Notes: a model not told the origin generated them from the letters alone. 48,711 nucleotides of DNA from CAZUNB01 sp044227985 (GCA_044227985.1 JBGAVT010000007.1:1-48711), one strand, 5' to 3'. Shown: positions 8,796-16,709, counted from the first letter of the stretch. Numbers and translations: made by a program.

Positions 8796-8823
8796 ATATA
8801 GATATATTTGAATATATCTATAT
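8796..8823 (+). promoter_or_regulatory. Probable operator of the ArsR-type regulator
   Basis: A perfect 12-bp inverted repeat ATATAGATATAT-TTGA-ATATATCTATAT. The right arm overlaps the -10 box TATACT (8821-8826), which lies 7 nt before the ATG at 8834. Long AT-rich dyads over the promoter are typical ArsR/SmtB operators, so autorepression is likely. Confidence 0.75.
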
Positions 8824-8833
8824 ACTAGATAGT

Positions 8834-9115
8834 ATGAGTAATTCAAATAATGTAGAAATACTTAAGAGCTTGGCTGATGAAACGCGACTTTCTGTAGTTC
8901 GCAAACTTGCTCATGAAGGCTGTGAAATGCTAGGAAGTAATTTGGTCGTCGGCTGCAGTGAAGTATTAAAACTATCTCAGCCTACACTTAGTCATCACTT
9001 GAATAGGCTTGTGAGGTCTGGAGTTCTAGAAGCTAGAAAAGTCGGCACAGAAAAGTACTATTGTTTAAATAGTGAATTACTAATATCAATTGGTATCGAT
9101 CCGCAGAAAATCTAA
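8834..9115 (+). CDS. ArsR-family transcriptional regulator
   Basis: A 93-aa winged helix-turn-helix protein. It opens with the family pattern LKSLADETRLSVVRKL and has the recognition segment LSQPTLSHHLNRLVRSGVLEARKVGTEKYYCL. Two cysteines (Cys30 and Cys41) flank a short loop before the recognition helix. They could act as a redox or metal switch, but a classic CVC metal site is absent, so the signal is unknown. It is 11 nt before the flavin-dependent oxidoreductase gene and very likely controls it. Confidence 0.9.
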   Translation: MSNSNNVEILKSLADETRLSVVRKLAHEGCEMLGSNLVVGCSEVLKLSQPTLSHHLNRLVRSGVLEARKVGTEKYYCLNSELLISIGIDPQKI

Positions 9116-9126
9116 AAGGAGCAAAC

Positions 9127-10173
9127 ATGACTAGCACAAAACAATCAAAAATATTATTTGGCCTCGATTCATTTGGTGATATTCCACGGGATGAAAACGG
9201 TAGACTAATGACTCATGCGGCAGCAATCCGGCAGGTTGTGAAGGAAGCGGTTCTTGCTGATAAGCTTGGAGTTGATGTTATCGCGCTTGGCGAGCATCAC
9301 CGCGAAGATTTTTCGATTAGTAGCCCCGAGACAGTTTTGGCTGGTATCGCTACGAGAACTAAAAATATTAAATTAGCCTCCGGTGTTACCGTACTTAGTT
9401 CAGATGATCCAGTGCGTGTGTTCGAGCGTTTTGCGACAGTCGATGCGCTGTCTAACGGTAGAGCCCAAGTTATCTTAGGTCGTGGTTCGTTCACAGAGTC
9501 CTTCCCGTTGTTTGGCTATGACATGCAAAATTACGAAACCTTGTTTGAAGAAAAGGTTGAGTTATTTGCCGAAATTCTGAAAGAAGAGCCAGTTACATGG
9601 GAGGGCACCGTCCGAGCTTCACTTGATAAGGCTGACATCTTCCCAAAGACAGAATCGGGTCGTATTCACACCTCGATTGGCGTTGGTGGCTCACCGCAAT
9701 CAGTTATCAGAGCTGCCAAGTACGGCTTTCCGCTGATGCTGGCAGTGATCGGTGGCTCACCAGAGCGATTCGTGCCTTATGTGGAGCTGTATAGACAGGC
9801 AACGGCGGAGGCTAAGACTAATGGCGATGAAATAGGTATCCATTCACCAGGCTTTATTGCCGATACGGATGAAGAAGCCCGTGATATCGCTTGGCCGGCG
9901 CATAAAACTAACTTTGATCGGATCGGTAGCACGCGTGGCTGGCCACCGATGAAACGACAACATTTTGACGAAGAGATCGAAAGCGGCTCACTTTATATCG
10001 GTTCTCCAGAAACTGTATCCCAAAAGATGGCAAAGACGATAAAGACTCTGGGTGTCAATCGATTCGATCTTGTTTATGGTGGCGGCCCAATGCCTGCCAG
10101 CGCACGTCTGCACATGATTGAACTCTATGGTAAGAAAGTAATTCCCCGTATTCGTGAGCTTCTTAATGAGTAG
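9127..10173 (+). CDS. Luciferase-like (LLM class) flavin-dependent oxidoreductase
   Basis: A 348-aa TIM-barrel protein of the bacterial luciferase superfamily, which uses FMN or F420. Family features include LGVDVIALGEHHREDFSISSP near residue 50, LASGVTVLSSDDPVRVFERFATVDALS, and a VYGGGPMP segment near the end. A strong AAAGGAG ribosome site lies upstream. It sits between the ArsR regulator and an NADP-binding protein whose gene overlaps it by 8 nt. The pair suggests that one reduces the cofactor the other uses. The substrate is unknown. Confidence 0.9.
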   Translation: MTSTKQSKILFGLDSFGDIPRDENGRLMTHAAAIRQVVKEAVLADKLGVDVIALGEHHREDFSISSPETVLAGIATRTKNIKLASGVTVLSSDDPVRVFERFATVDALSNGRAQVILGRGSFTESFPLFGYDMQNYETLFEEKVELFAEILKEEPVTWEGTVRASLDKADIFPKTESGRIHTSIGVGGSPQSVIRAAKYGFPLMLAVIGGSPERFVPYVELYRQATAEAKTNGDEIGIHSPGFIADTDEEARDIAWPAHKTNFDRIGSTRGWPPMKRQHFDEEIESGSLYIGSPETVSQKMAKTIKTLGVNRFDLVYGGGPMPASARLHMIELYGKKVIPRIRELLNE

Positions 10174-10804
10174 TGCAAAACCAGTGCTAGGAATACTAGG
10201 AGCTGGTAAGCTCGGCACAGTCGTAGCACAACTTGCTGTCAAGGCTGGTTATACCGTTTATATTGCTGGGTCTGGCGATCCTGAAAAGATAGCCCTTAGT
10301 ATAAAAGTGATTACCCCTGGTGTAGATCCTGTCTGGGCGAGTGAAGCAGTCTCCTGGTCGGATATCGTAATATTAGCACTTCCGCTCGGCAAGTATCGTA
10401 GCCTGTCGGCTGAAAATCTAAAAGGTAAACTAGTAATAGATTCGATGAACTATTGGTGGGAAGTTGATGGCAAGATGCCAGAGCTAGATAATGTTAATTC
10501 TTCGAGCGAAATGGTGCAGTCATTTTTGAGCGAATCTCGAATTGTTAAGGCGATTAGTCATGTTGGCTATCATCACTTGTTTGATAATGCTCGAGCTAAA
10601 GGCAATGAAGATCGGAAAGCGATTGCTATTGCCGGAGATAACGATGCGGACAATAATATCGTATCAAATCTTGTTGATGATCTTGGCTTTGACCCAGTAA
10701 TAATTGGTAAGCTCTCTTCGAGTAAGTTATTAGAACCCGAAGGTTCATTGTTTGGAATTAGCGTAGGTAAGTCCGAATTATTACGAATTATTAATAAACA
10801 TTAG
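10166..10804 (+). CDS. NAD(P)-binding oxidoreductase resembling F420:NADP reductase
   Basis: A 212-aa Rossmann protein with GILGAGKLGTVVAQLA at the N terminus and SDIVILALPLGKY, as in NADPH-dependent F420 oxidoreductases and related ketol-acid-reductase-like proteins. The start is the ATG at 10166, inside the last codons of the upstream gene (8-nt overlap); an earlier GTG at 10154 is less likely. If the family likeness holds, it would supply reduced deazaflavin or flavin to the LLM protein. No F420 biosynthesis gene is in the window. Confidence 0.75.
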   Translation: MSSAKPVLGILGAGKLGTVVAQLAVKAGYTVYIAGSGDPEKIALSIKVITPGVDPVWASEAVSWSDIVILALPLGKYRSLSAENLKGKLVIDSMNYWWEVDGKMPELDNVNSSSEMVQSFLSESRIVKAISHVGYHHLFDNARAKGNEDRKAIAIAGDNDADNNIVSNLVDDLGFDPVIIGKLSSSKLLEPEGSLFGISVGKSELLRIINKH

Positions 10805-10828
10805 CTGTAAAATATTTAAAGCTGTGTA

Positions 10829-10877
10829 AAATCATAAGCGAATGGTACAACACAATCCGCCAGGTCAGAACTATTTT
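10829..10877 (+). repeat. 49-bp direct repeat, copy 1
   Basis: It matches 11481-11529 at 43 of 49 positions in the same orientation, 652 bp apart. It begins AAATCATAAGCG and ends AGAACTATTTT. The two copies bracket the frameshifted gene at 10918-11354. Confidence 0.8.
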
Positions 10878-10917
10878 TGTCTCTAGCCTTGCTTGATATA
10901 TTTTGATTTCTAACAGG

Positions 10918-11354
10918 TTATGCGGATGTTTGCGCATAAAGTTCTTCTGCAGCAGAGACGCTTTCGTCTAGCCTATCGAACATAGCATCAACTTTATCTG
11001 GGTGATCGCGCATAAATGCTTCGCTGACTCCTTCGATCGCTAGAGATTGTCCACCTGATGACCAAATCGCTGCTATATCAAATGCCCGAGTAGCCGTTAG
11101 AGTGTCTAGCGAATCACCATAGTGAGCGCTAAGCTCTAGTTTTACCTCAGCGCCATCTCCACAGTAGTGAATGAGTATAAAAACTCTCGATAACCTACAT
11201 TCTTTCCCGAATCTTGCGTGATTGCAGCTATCCTTAGACCTAGGTTAGACATTTTTTCTTCAGTTGAAAGATCTTTAAACTCTGGATTACTCGACGGCGC
11301 TTCTTTAATCTCTTTATGTAAGCCTGCTAGCTTACTTGCTTGTCCTAGATCCAT
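10918..11354 (-). pseudogene. Unknown gene with a one-base frameshift in a T run
   Basis: The ATG at 11354 has an AGGAG ribosome site 5 nt upstream and opens a clear coding frame (70 codons). The frame ends early at 11142, while a second good frame continues to a TAA at 10918. Joining them at GAGTTTTTATAC with one extra T gives a smooth 145-aa protein reading GYREFFILIHYCGDG and then EVKLELSAHYGDSLDTL. No domain was recognised. The context GTTTTTA resembles a -1 slippery site, but a miscounted homopolymer or a real mutation is simpler. It is bracketed by the 49-bp direct repeats. Confidence 0.6.
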
Positions 11355-11480
11355 AGTAACTCCTAGTTATATTACTAGACAATACTTTAGTGTTTAATAA
11401 AAGACAAGCATAAGCAAATAATTTCACGACATACACTATAAACATGGTCATTTAAGAAAAATTAAAACATACAAAAACAT

Positions 11481-11529
11481 AAATCATAAGCGACTGGTAC
11501 AACGTAATCGCCCAGGTTAGAACTATTTT
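11481..11529 (+). repeat. 49-bp direct repeat, copy 2
   Basis: Second copy of the repeat at 10829-10877, in the same orientation, lying just past the 3' end of the histidine kinase gene. Six of 49 positions differ. Confidence 0.8.
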
Positions 11530-11551
11530 ACTAACTAGTTATAAACAATCT

Positions 11552-12589
11552 TTAATTTGTCTGTAGAGTAATAGTAAAGGTTGACCCCTCTCCTGAGTGG
11601 CTTTTTACGGATAGTTTTACATCTATTTGATCAGCAATCTTCTCTGCAATCGACAAGCCTAGGCCGTAACCAGCCGCATCTTGAGATGTACGAGATTTAT
11701 CTGCCCGGTAAAATCTTCTAAATATGTGAGGTAAATCAGAAGCTTTGATCCCGATACCTTGGTCAATTACTGATATCCGCGCCACCTTGCCATCCTCTTC
11801 GGCGGCAATTGTCACAAATGTGTTTGCCTCCGAATATTTCACAGCATTATCTAGTAGTATGCTTAATAATCTCACAAGCAGTTCTGGTTCTGTTTTCAGA
11901 GTTATTCGATCTGACATGTCTTTAATTGAGATTTTCTTCTCTTGGGCGATATCAACTACATTCTCCATGGCTTTTGCAATAACATCCTGCAGTTCCACCT
12001 CCATTTTAAGAGTTCTTCGGCTATTACCTTTTAGTAAATCTAGTAGTGAGCTAGATAACCGCTGAAGCTTCTTTGTCTCCTCAATATTATAGGCAATCAA
12101 CTCGCGCGAAGACTTCTCTGAAATCTTTTTCTTTCTAAGAGCAACTTCATTGGTAGTCTGCAATACAGTTAAGGGTGTTCTAAGCTCATGAGAAGCATCA
12201 GATACAAACTGACTTTGCGCATCAACGCTTGCTTCAATTGGGCGTAAGGACCATCGAGCAAGTAGATAACTTATTAAGCTACCCGTAAACAGGGCTAACA
12301 CGTTTAGATACAGTATTCGAAGTTGCAGTACATCCCTGGCTTCTGCTGATCGCTCCTCAAGCAAAGCGATCAGTTCGGCGCGGTCTTGCGCTGCATTTTC
12401 GTCGATATTAATTTCCTGTGAACTACGATTAACTTTAGGAGGGAACGGTCTATCAAATTGATTAGCGGATGCTTGGTAGAATATTAGACTAAACCCAATA
12501 CTCATAGCCATGATAATTGCGAGGTAAGTGGCAGCAAGCTTTATCGTTGCATTAGAAAAATTCATTCCTTCCCAAAACTTTTTACTCAT
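11552..12589 (-). CDS. Sensor histidine kinase
   Basis: A 345-aa membrane kinase with TM1 at about residues 16-38, a short outer domain of some 50 residues, TM2 at about 91-111, and then directly the dimerisation helix with phospho-acceptor His134 in SHELRTPL. A full HAMP domain is not obvious. The ATPase domain has the N box LDNAVKY, G1 DQGIGI and G2 GYGLGLSIA. Its ATG lies in the last codons of the response regulator gene (8-nt overlap), with GGAGG as ribosome site. The kinase faces away from the exporter operon at 13.8 kb that it probably controls. Confidence 0.93.
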   Translation of the reverse strand: MSKKFWEGMNFSNATIKLAATYLAIIMAMSIGFSLIFYQASANQFDRPFPPKVNRSSQEINIDENAAQDRAELIALLEERSAEARDVLQLRILYLNVLALFTGSLISYLLARWSLRPIEASVDAQSQFVSDASHELRTPLTVLQTTNEVALRKKKISEKSSRELIAYNIEETKKLQRLSSSLLDLLKGNSRRTLKMEVELQDVIAKAMENVVDIAQEKKISIKDMSDRITLKTEPELLVRLLSILLDNAVKYSEANTFVTIAAEEDGKVARISVIDQGIGIKASDLPHIFRRFYRADKSRTSQDAAGYGLGLSIAEKIADQIDVKLSVKSHSGEGSTFTITLQTN

Positions 12590-13262
12590 CCATGCCTCCA
12601 AAGCGGTAGCCAAAACCGCGCACCGTACTTATCAGACTTGGACCACTAAACGGTTTATCGATTTTCCGACGTAAATAATTTACAAAAACCTCAACATTAT
12701 TTGGCAAAACATCGGCATCAAAATCCCAAACATGGCTTATGATGTTATTCTTGCTCAGAATTTTATTAGGATTACGCATCATATATTCCAGTATCGCAAA
12801 CTCTTTTACTGATAGTTGAATCTTCTTACCGCCACGCGACACGAGTTTTGAGGCGGGATCGAGAGTTAAGTCTGTAACACGCAATATTTCGCTAAGACTT
12901 TCTTTGGGTCTTCGTAGTAATGAGCGAATTCTAGCTAGTAAAATCTCGAATGAAAATGGCTTAGGTAGGTAGTCATCAGCTCCAGTATCTAGACCGTCAA
13001 CTATGTCGTCGTTCTGATCCTTGGCCGTTAACATAAGTATCGGCGTATGTACGCCATTGCTACGTAAGTTTTTACATACTGCCATGCCATCCATACTTGG
13101 CAACATTAGATCGAGAAGAATAACGTCATATTCTGAAGCAAGAGCAGCATTGTAACCATCCTCACCATCATGTTCGACATCAACTGCATACGACTCTTGC
13201 TCCAACCCCTCTTTAATTGCTTGAGCAATTCTATGTTCGTCTTCTATAACAAGTACTTTCAT
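12582..13262 (-). CDS. OmpR/PhoB-family response regulator
   Basis: A 226-aa two-domain regulator: receiver domain with acidic pocket IEDEH and phospho-acceptor Asp51 (LLDLMLPSMDG), then a winged-helix DNA-binding domain ending in RGFGYRFGG. It is cotranscribed with the downstream kinase. The start is the ATG at 13262; a TTG two codons earlier is less likely. TATAAT lies 9 nt upstream, and two 11-bp-spaced TTTAAG boxes (13284-13305) sit where a -35 box would be, pointing to autoactivation. Confidence 0.94.
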   Translation of the reverse strand: MKVLVIEDEHRIAQAIKEGLEQESYAVDVEHDGEDGYNAALASEYDVILLDLMLPSMDGMAVCKNLRSNGVHTPILMLTAKDQNDDIVDGLDTGADDYLPKPFSFEILLARIRSLLRRPKESLSEILRVTDLTLDPASKLVSRGGKKIQLSVKEFAILEYMMRNPNKILSKNNIISHVWDFDADVLPNNVEVFVNYLRRKIDKPFSGPSLISTVRGFGYRFGGMDE

Positions 13263-13283
13263 ATACAAACTATTATATAGAAT

Positions 13284-13305
13284 AAACTTAAAACAAACTT
13301 AAAGC
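13284..13305 (-). promoter_or_regulatory. Direct-repeat site upstream of the response regulator gene
   Basis: Two copies of TTTAAGTTT (minus strand) lie exactly 11 bp apart, immediately upstream of the TATAAT box (13272-13277) and over the -35 position. OmpR/PhoB proteins bind such tandem half-sites. The same core and spacing recur at 13702-13721. Confidence 0.65.
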
Positions 13306-13309
13306 TGAT

Positions 13310-13573
13310 TTATGTAGCGTATTGCTGTTGCGGCCAAATCTGCTTCAGCACGTGTTTTCCTTGAGTGCTTAGACTTATAAGAATTTCTTCGAAGTCGTAC
13401 TGTATTTTAACAGATCCTTTATGTTTAAGTCGCTCGACTAGCGCATGTAGCCTCCCTTGAGACATGTGCGTGTCGTACATAAGCTCCTCCAAGCTTTCCT
13501 GTCCACATTCTGCTATTTGCTGTAGTACTAGAGCGTCGTTAGTTGATAATGAATTAATTGTGCTTGTTGTCAT
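13310..13573 (-). CDS. Small winged-helix DNA-binding protein
   Basis: An 87-aa protein with the layout of a MarR-like or winged-helix domain: LSTNDALVLQQIAECGQESLEELMYDTHMSQGRLHALVERLKHKGSVKIQYDFEEILISLSTQGKHVL. Helix-turn-helix and wing are recognisable, but flanking dimerisation helices are missing. It lies directly upstream of the response regulator on the same strand. GAGGG provides a ribosome site. Probably a second regulator of the exporter locus (inferred from position). Confidence 0.75.
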   Translation of the reverse strand: MTTSTINSLSTNDALVLQQIAECGQESLEELMYDTHMSQGRLHALVERLKHKGSVKIQYDFEEILISLSTQGKHVLKQIWPQQQYAT

Positions 13574-13638
13574 GAGTGCTACCCTCGCTTTCGTTAATTG
13601 ATGACAGCAGCAACTATATTGACCATTATTTAAAAATG

Positions 13639-13670
13639 GCTTAATCGTAATTTAAAATTAGCTTAAACGG
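13639..13670. promoter_or_regulatory. Second set of 11-bp-phased half-sites
   Basis: GCTTAA at 13639 and again at 13661, 22 bp apart, with TTTAA near the midpoint. This gives three half-sites in 11-bp phase between the small winged-helix gene (minus) and the exporter operon (plus). They resemble the response-regulator boxes at 13284-13305 and 13702-13721. Confidence 0.45.
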
Positions 13671-13701
13671 ATTGAATATAACGAAAATACTATAAACTAT
13701 T

Positions 13702-13737
13702 CTTTTAAGCTTCTTTTAAGCATTGTCATTGCATACT
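13702..13737 (+). promoter_or_regulatory. Response-regulator boxes and promoter of the exporter operon
   Basis: CTTTTAAGC occurs at 13702 and 13713, 11 bp apart. A CATACT -10-like box at about 13732 puts the second copy over the -35 position, the usual layout of a promoter activated by an OmpR/PhoB protein. The core matches the boxes in front of the regulator's own gene. Confidence 0.65.
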
Positions 13738-13769
13738 TATCTCGAACAATCATTTAGAAAGGATATGTA

Positions 13770-14207
13770 ATGAGCAGCACTAAAAGCAACAGCGCTTCGG
13801 TTGAAGAGCTATATTTAAAAGAGAAGAAGAAATCCAATATTTTTCTGGCGAGTACAGTACTACTAGCAGTATTACTTGTTGGATCCTTCTTTTACAACTC
13901 AAATATAAATTCTAGTTCATCGTCGACTACCGACGACCAAAGTGGCGGACAATTTCAAGGTGGTGGACGTGGTGGACGTGGTGGGCAGAATATTGCTGAA
14001 TTTTTTGATGACAACGGCGAGGTCGACCAGTCTGCGGTTGACACGTTAGCAGAGAGAGCTTCTCAAGGTGGAGGACCAGCAGGTGCTAATCCTTCTCAAT
14101 TCTTGGAACGGTTCACGCAGCAAATTGATAGTGCTATAGAAAATGAGGAAATCACACAAGAACAAGCCGACCAGTTAGAATCAGCCTTAAGTGAAATAGA
14201 AGTATAG
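13770..14207 (+). CDS. Membrane-anchored, Ser/Gly-rich protein of the exporter operon
   Basis: A 145-aa protein with a charged cytoplasmic N terminus, one membrane anchor (about residues 23-43), a serine-rich stretch, a glycine/arginine-rich linker (GGGRGGRGG), then a mostly acidic helical domain ending ENEEITQEQADQLESALSEIEV. It has an AAAGGA ribosome site and is the first gene of the operon with the MacB-type ATPase and permease. It may play the part of an adaptor or a substrate-handling protein, but it has no MacA likeness. Function not known. Confidence 0.7.
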   Translation: MSSTKSNSASVEELYLKEKKKSNIFLASTVLLAVLLVGSFFYNSNINSSSSSTTDDQSGGQFQGGGRGGRGGQNIAEFFDDNGEVDQSAVDTLAERASQGGGPAGANPSQFLERFTQQIDSAIENEEITQEQADQLESALSEIEV

Positions 14208-14219
14208 GATAACTAGAAT

Positions 14220-14933
14220 ATGAAGAAATCAAATACATCAGTCATTAATCTAAAAAGTATCGTTAAGTCATATGGTACAGGAAGTGCAAAAGTTCATGCG
14301 CTCAATAAAGTTGACATATCAATTAAAAAGGGAGAATTCGTGGCGATTATGGGCCGGAGTGGATCTGGCAAATCGACCATGATGAATATAATCGGTCTGC
14401 TTGATCGCCACTTTGGAGGCACCTATGAACTTGAAGGAAAAAAGGTTAGTCAGTTATCAGAAAGCGACACAGCAGAAATCCGCAGCAAGGAAATCGGCTT
14501 TGTTTTCCAGCAATTTAATTTACTAAAAAAGACTTCTGTTTTGGAAAATGTACTACTACCGACAATATATTCACCTGCTGTAGACGATGAACTTCGAGCA
14601 ATTGAAATAATTAAATTAGTCGGGCTCGGGGACAGAATTCATAACAAATCTAATCAGTTATCTGGAGGCCAAATTCAGCGGGTAGCGATTGCTCGAGCTC
14701 TTGTGATGAATCCGGCCATTATTTTAGCCGATGAACCGACAGGGAATCTCGATTCTAATACTGCACACGAAGTTATGTCACTTTTGCAAGAAATTAACGA
14801 AAAGGGCAAGACAATCGTACTAATAACCCATGAAGACGATATTGCAGCTTACGCTGATCGTACAATTACTCTTCTTGATGGCAAAATCGAGCAAAAGACA
14901 ATTAATAGCGATAAAACGAAAAGGCAGAAATAG
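14220..14933 (+). CDS. ABC transporter ATP-binding protein, MacB/LolD type
   Basis: A 237-aa ATPase with Walker A GRSGSGKST, Q-loop FVFQQFNLL, signature LSGGQIQRVAIARAL, Walker B IILADEPTGNLDS and H-loop ITHE. These features, including the short inserts, are those of the MacB/LolD/FtsE subgroup, which drives mechanotransmission through an FtsX-fold permease rather than classic transport. The partner permease starts 1 nt after its stop. Confidence 0.95.
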   Translation: MKKSNTSVINLKSIVKSYGTGSAKVHALNKVDISIKKGEFVAIMGRSGSGKSTMMNIIGLLDRHFGGTYELEGKKVSQLSESDTAEIRSKEIGFVFQQFNLLKKTSVLENVLLPTIYSPAVDDELRAIEIIKLVGLGDRIHNKSNQLSGGQIQRVAIARALVMNPAIILADEPTGNLDSNTAHEVMSLLQEINEKGKTIVLITHEDDIAAYADRTITLLDGKIEQKTINSDKTKRQK

Positions 14934-14934
14934 A

Positions 14935-16272
14935 ATGAAAACTTATACAAAATTACTTATCCAAGCGTTTAGAAGCATATTCGATAATAAAGCACGTAGT
15001 TTTTTGACCATGTTAGGCATCGCTATTGCCGTATTTGTAGTAGTCGCAGTTGATTCAATTTCTAACGGACTAGCCCAGAATACTAATTCTCGTTTTAGTA
15101 ACCTTGACCCGACACGAATAACTGTAACTTCACAAGAAGTACTTAGTACCGATGAAACTGAAGAAGACCAAGACGAAAATGCCAGTGGTCCTGGTGGGCT
15201 TAGGCAGGCACTTGGAGGAAGCGGCCAGGTACAAGAAGGTAGCGAATCGTTAACCGTCGAAGATTTAGCCGATATTATCGAACTAGATAATGTAACTTAC
15301 GCTTCGCCGCTTGCCAGTTCTCAGGTGCAAACAACCTTACTCGATGAAACAACACAGCGAGTTTCGATTACTGGTGTTAGCACCAGCTACGCCGACATGG
15401 AAGAGCTAAAATTTGCCTCTGGTGGTTTCTTTACAGAATCAGACGAGAACGACGCGACGGCAAAAGTAGTTCTGGATTACGGCTTAGCTGAAGGTTTATT
15501 CGAATCCCCAGAGGAAGCTTCTGGAAGCACAGTTACATTAGCTGACACAGAGTACACCGTTGCAGGTGTTCTAGCTGAAACTGACGATGCAGAAGCCGAG
15601 AGCGGCCAACGCGGGCCAGGCGGTCAGCAAAGTACCGCATATATTCCATATACAAATTACTTAGTCACCAATGAAATCGAAGAGATCGCCAGCATTGTGC
15701 TAGAAAGTAACTCAACCGAAACTGTTGATTCGGTCGCTGAATCTGCACTAGCAAAGATCTACGAAAACCACGGTGTTACTGACGAAACTGCCGATGTGAC
15801 GATTTCGACTGCTGCCGATGCACTTGAAACTATCAGTGGCATTACGGCAGCACAATCAAAGTCAGATAAATTTATCGGTTGGATAGTGCTACTGGTTGGC
15901 GGTATCGGGATTATGAATATCATGCTTGTTACCGTTAGTGAACGAACTCGTGAAATTGGTCTGCGCAAAGCTGTCGGCGCTAAAGCGCGCCACATCGTAT
16001 CACAATTTTTGACCGAATCGATACTTTTAACAGCGCTCGGAGGTAGCGCGGGTCTGCTCATAGCAATCTCACTAAGCAGTAAAGTTACTGATATTTTCGA
16101 AATACAAGCTGGTGGTCCTGGTGGGGCAGCTAATGAAACAATCGCTATTGTAGATTTCAACACAATTTTGATAGCACTTGGTGTGTCTGTTCTAGCAGGA
16201 GTAATTTTCGGCCTTTACCCCGCAATCCAGGCCAGCCGCAAAGATCCAGTGGAGTCACTTAGGTACGAGTAG
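14935..16272 (+). CDS. MacB/FtsX-type permease
   Basis: A 445-aa permease with the MacB layout: TM1 at about residues 20-42 (KARSFLTMLGIAIAVFVVVAV), a long outer domain, then three membrane helices (FtsX domain) with SERTREIGLRKAVGA after the second helix, and a C terminus ending in SRKDPVESLRYE. The outer domain has two low-complexity acidic/Gly-rich inserts (near residues 72-100 and 220-235), and a third GGPGGAA insert lies near residue 396. The Gly-rich style matches the first protein of the operon. Function: export or signalling linked to envelope stress, under the adjacent two-component system (inferred). Confidence 0.92.
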   Translation: MKTYTKLLIQAFRSIFDNKARSFLTMLGIAIAVFVVVAVDSISNGLAQNTNSRFSNLDPTRITVTSQEVLSTDETEEDQDENASGPGGLRQALGGSGQVQEGSESLTVEDLADIIELDNVTYASPLASSQVQTTLLDETTQRVSITGVSTSYADMEELKFASGGFFTESDENDATAKVVLDYGLAEGLFESPEEASGSTVTLADTEYTVAGVLAETDDAEAESGQRGPGGQQSTAYIPYTNYLVTNEIEEIASIVLESNSTETVDSVAESALAKIYENHGVTDETADVTISTAADALETISGITAAQSKSDKFIGWIVLLVGGIGIMNIMLVTVSERTREIGLRKAVGAKARHIVSQFLTESILLTALGGSAGLLIAISLSSKVTDIFEIQAGGPGGAANETIAIVDFNTILIALGVSVLAGVIFGLYPAIQASRKDPVESLRYE

Positions 16273-16403
16273 ACCTATTAAGGGCACTACAAAAACTATG
16301 GAGTATGGAACAACTCACTATAGTAATATTGTATTTAATAGTTTTTTGCATATCGTAAGCGTTATGGTACACCAAGAGGGATAACGCACGATGATAGACT
16401 ACG

Positions 16404-16431
16404 TCCTTCGCTAAAGCTACGGAGTATTCCA
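16404..16431. repeat. Hairpin repeat, also present near 2575
   Basis: TCCTTCGCT-AA-AGCTACGGA forms an imperfect stem (7 of 9 pairs), followed by GTATTCCA. AGCTACGGAGTNNTCCA also occurs at 2575-2591. The surrounding non-coding stretch (16273-16470) further holds GCGTTAT/ATAACGC and a weak relative of the 49-bp repeat (ATCGTAAGCG...GGTACA). No gene is visible there. Confidence 0.4.
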
Positions 16432-16477
16432 CCATCTAGCTACTTATTGTACAAATCAGAGATTTGACAATAATCTG

Positions 16478-16494
16478 AACCCCTTGCGGGGTTT
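16478..16494 (+). terminator. Possible terminator downstream of the exporter operon
   Basis: Short hairpin AACCCC-TTGC-GGGGTT followed by TC. The stem is strong but short, and the T tail is poor. Confidence 0.4.
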
Positions 16495-16517
16495 CATGTC
16501 TCTTCGCAACTTACCAA

Positions 16518-16543
16518 ACAAAAAACCAGCCACAAAGGCTGGT
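16518..16543 (-). terminator. Terminator of tRNA-Arg
   Basis: On the minus strand ACCAGCC-TTTGT-GGCTGGT is followed by TTTTTT. An outer CCAAACAAA/TTTGTTTGG repeat extends the stem to the tRNA's 3' end. Confidence 0.85.
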
Positions 16544-16551
16544 CGTTTGTT

Positions 16552-16628
16552 TGGTACACCGAGAGGGATTCGAACCCCCGGCCTCCTGATCCGAAGTCAG
16601 GCGCTCTATCCAGCTGAGCTATCGGTGC
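16552..16628 (-). tRNA. tRNA-Arg (anticodon TCG), CCA encoded
   Basis: Acceptor GCACCGA/TCGGTGT, D arm AGCTCAGCTGGATAGAGC, anticodon loop CTTCGGA between CCTGA and TCAGG, T loop TTCGAAT. CCA present at 16552-16554. Confidence 0.95.
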
Positions 16629-16709
16629 GTGCTAAGGTATTGTAACAATCTGTAGTGAAAGTGTATATAGTTGCTGAATTAAATTGCAAGATAAGCTAAA
16701 ATTATAATC

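Noticed and set aside
11745..12065. 106-codon plus-strand frame opposite the histidine kinase
   Set aside because: Serine-rich antisense shadow of the kinase domain.
16340..16385. Third copy of the 49-bp repeat
   Set aside because: Only the first part (ATCNTAAGCG..ATGGTACA) is similar; identity fades after about 22 nt.
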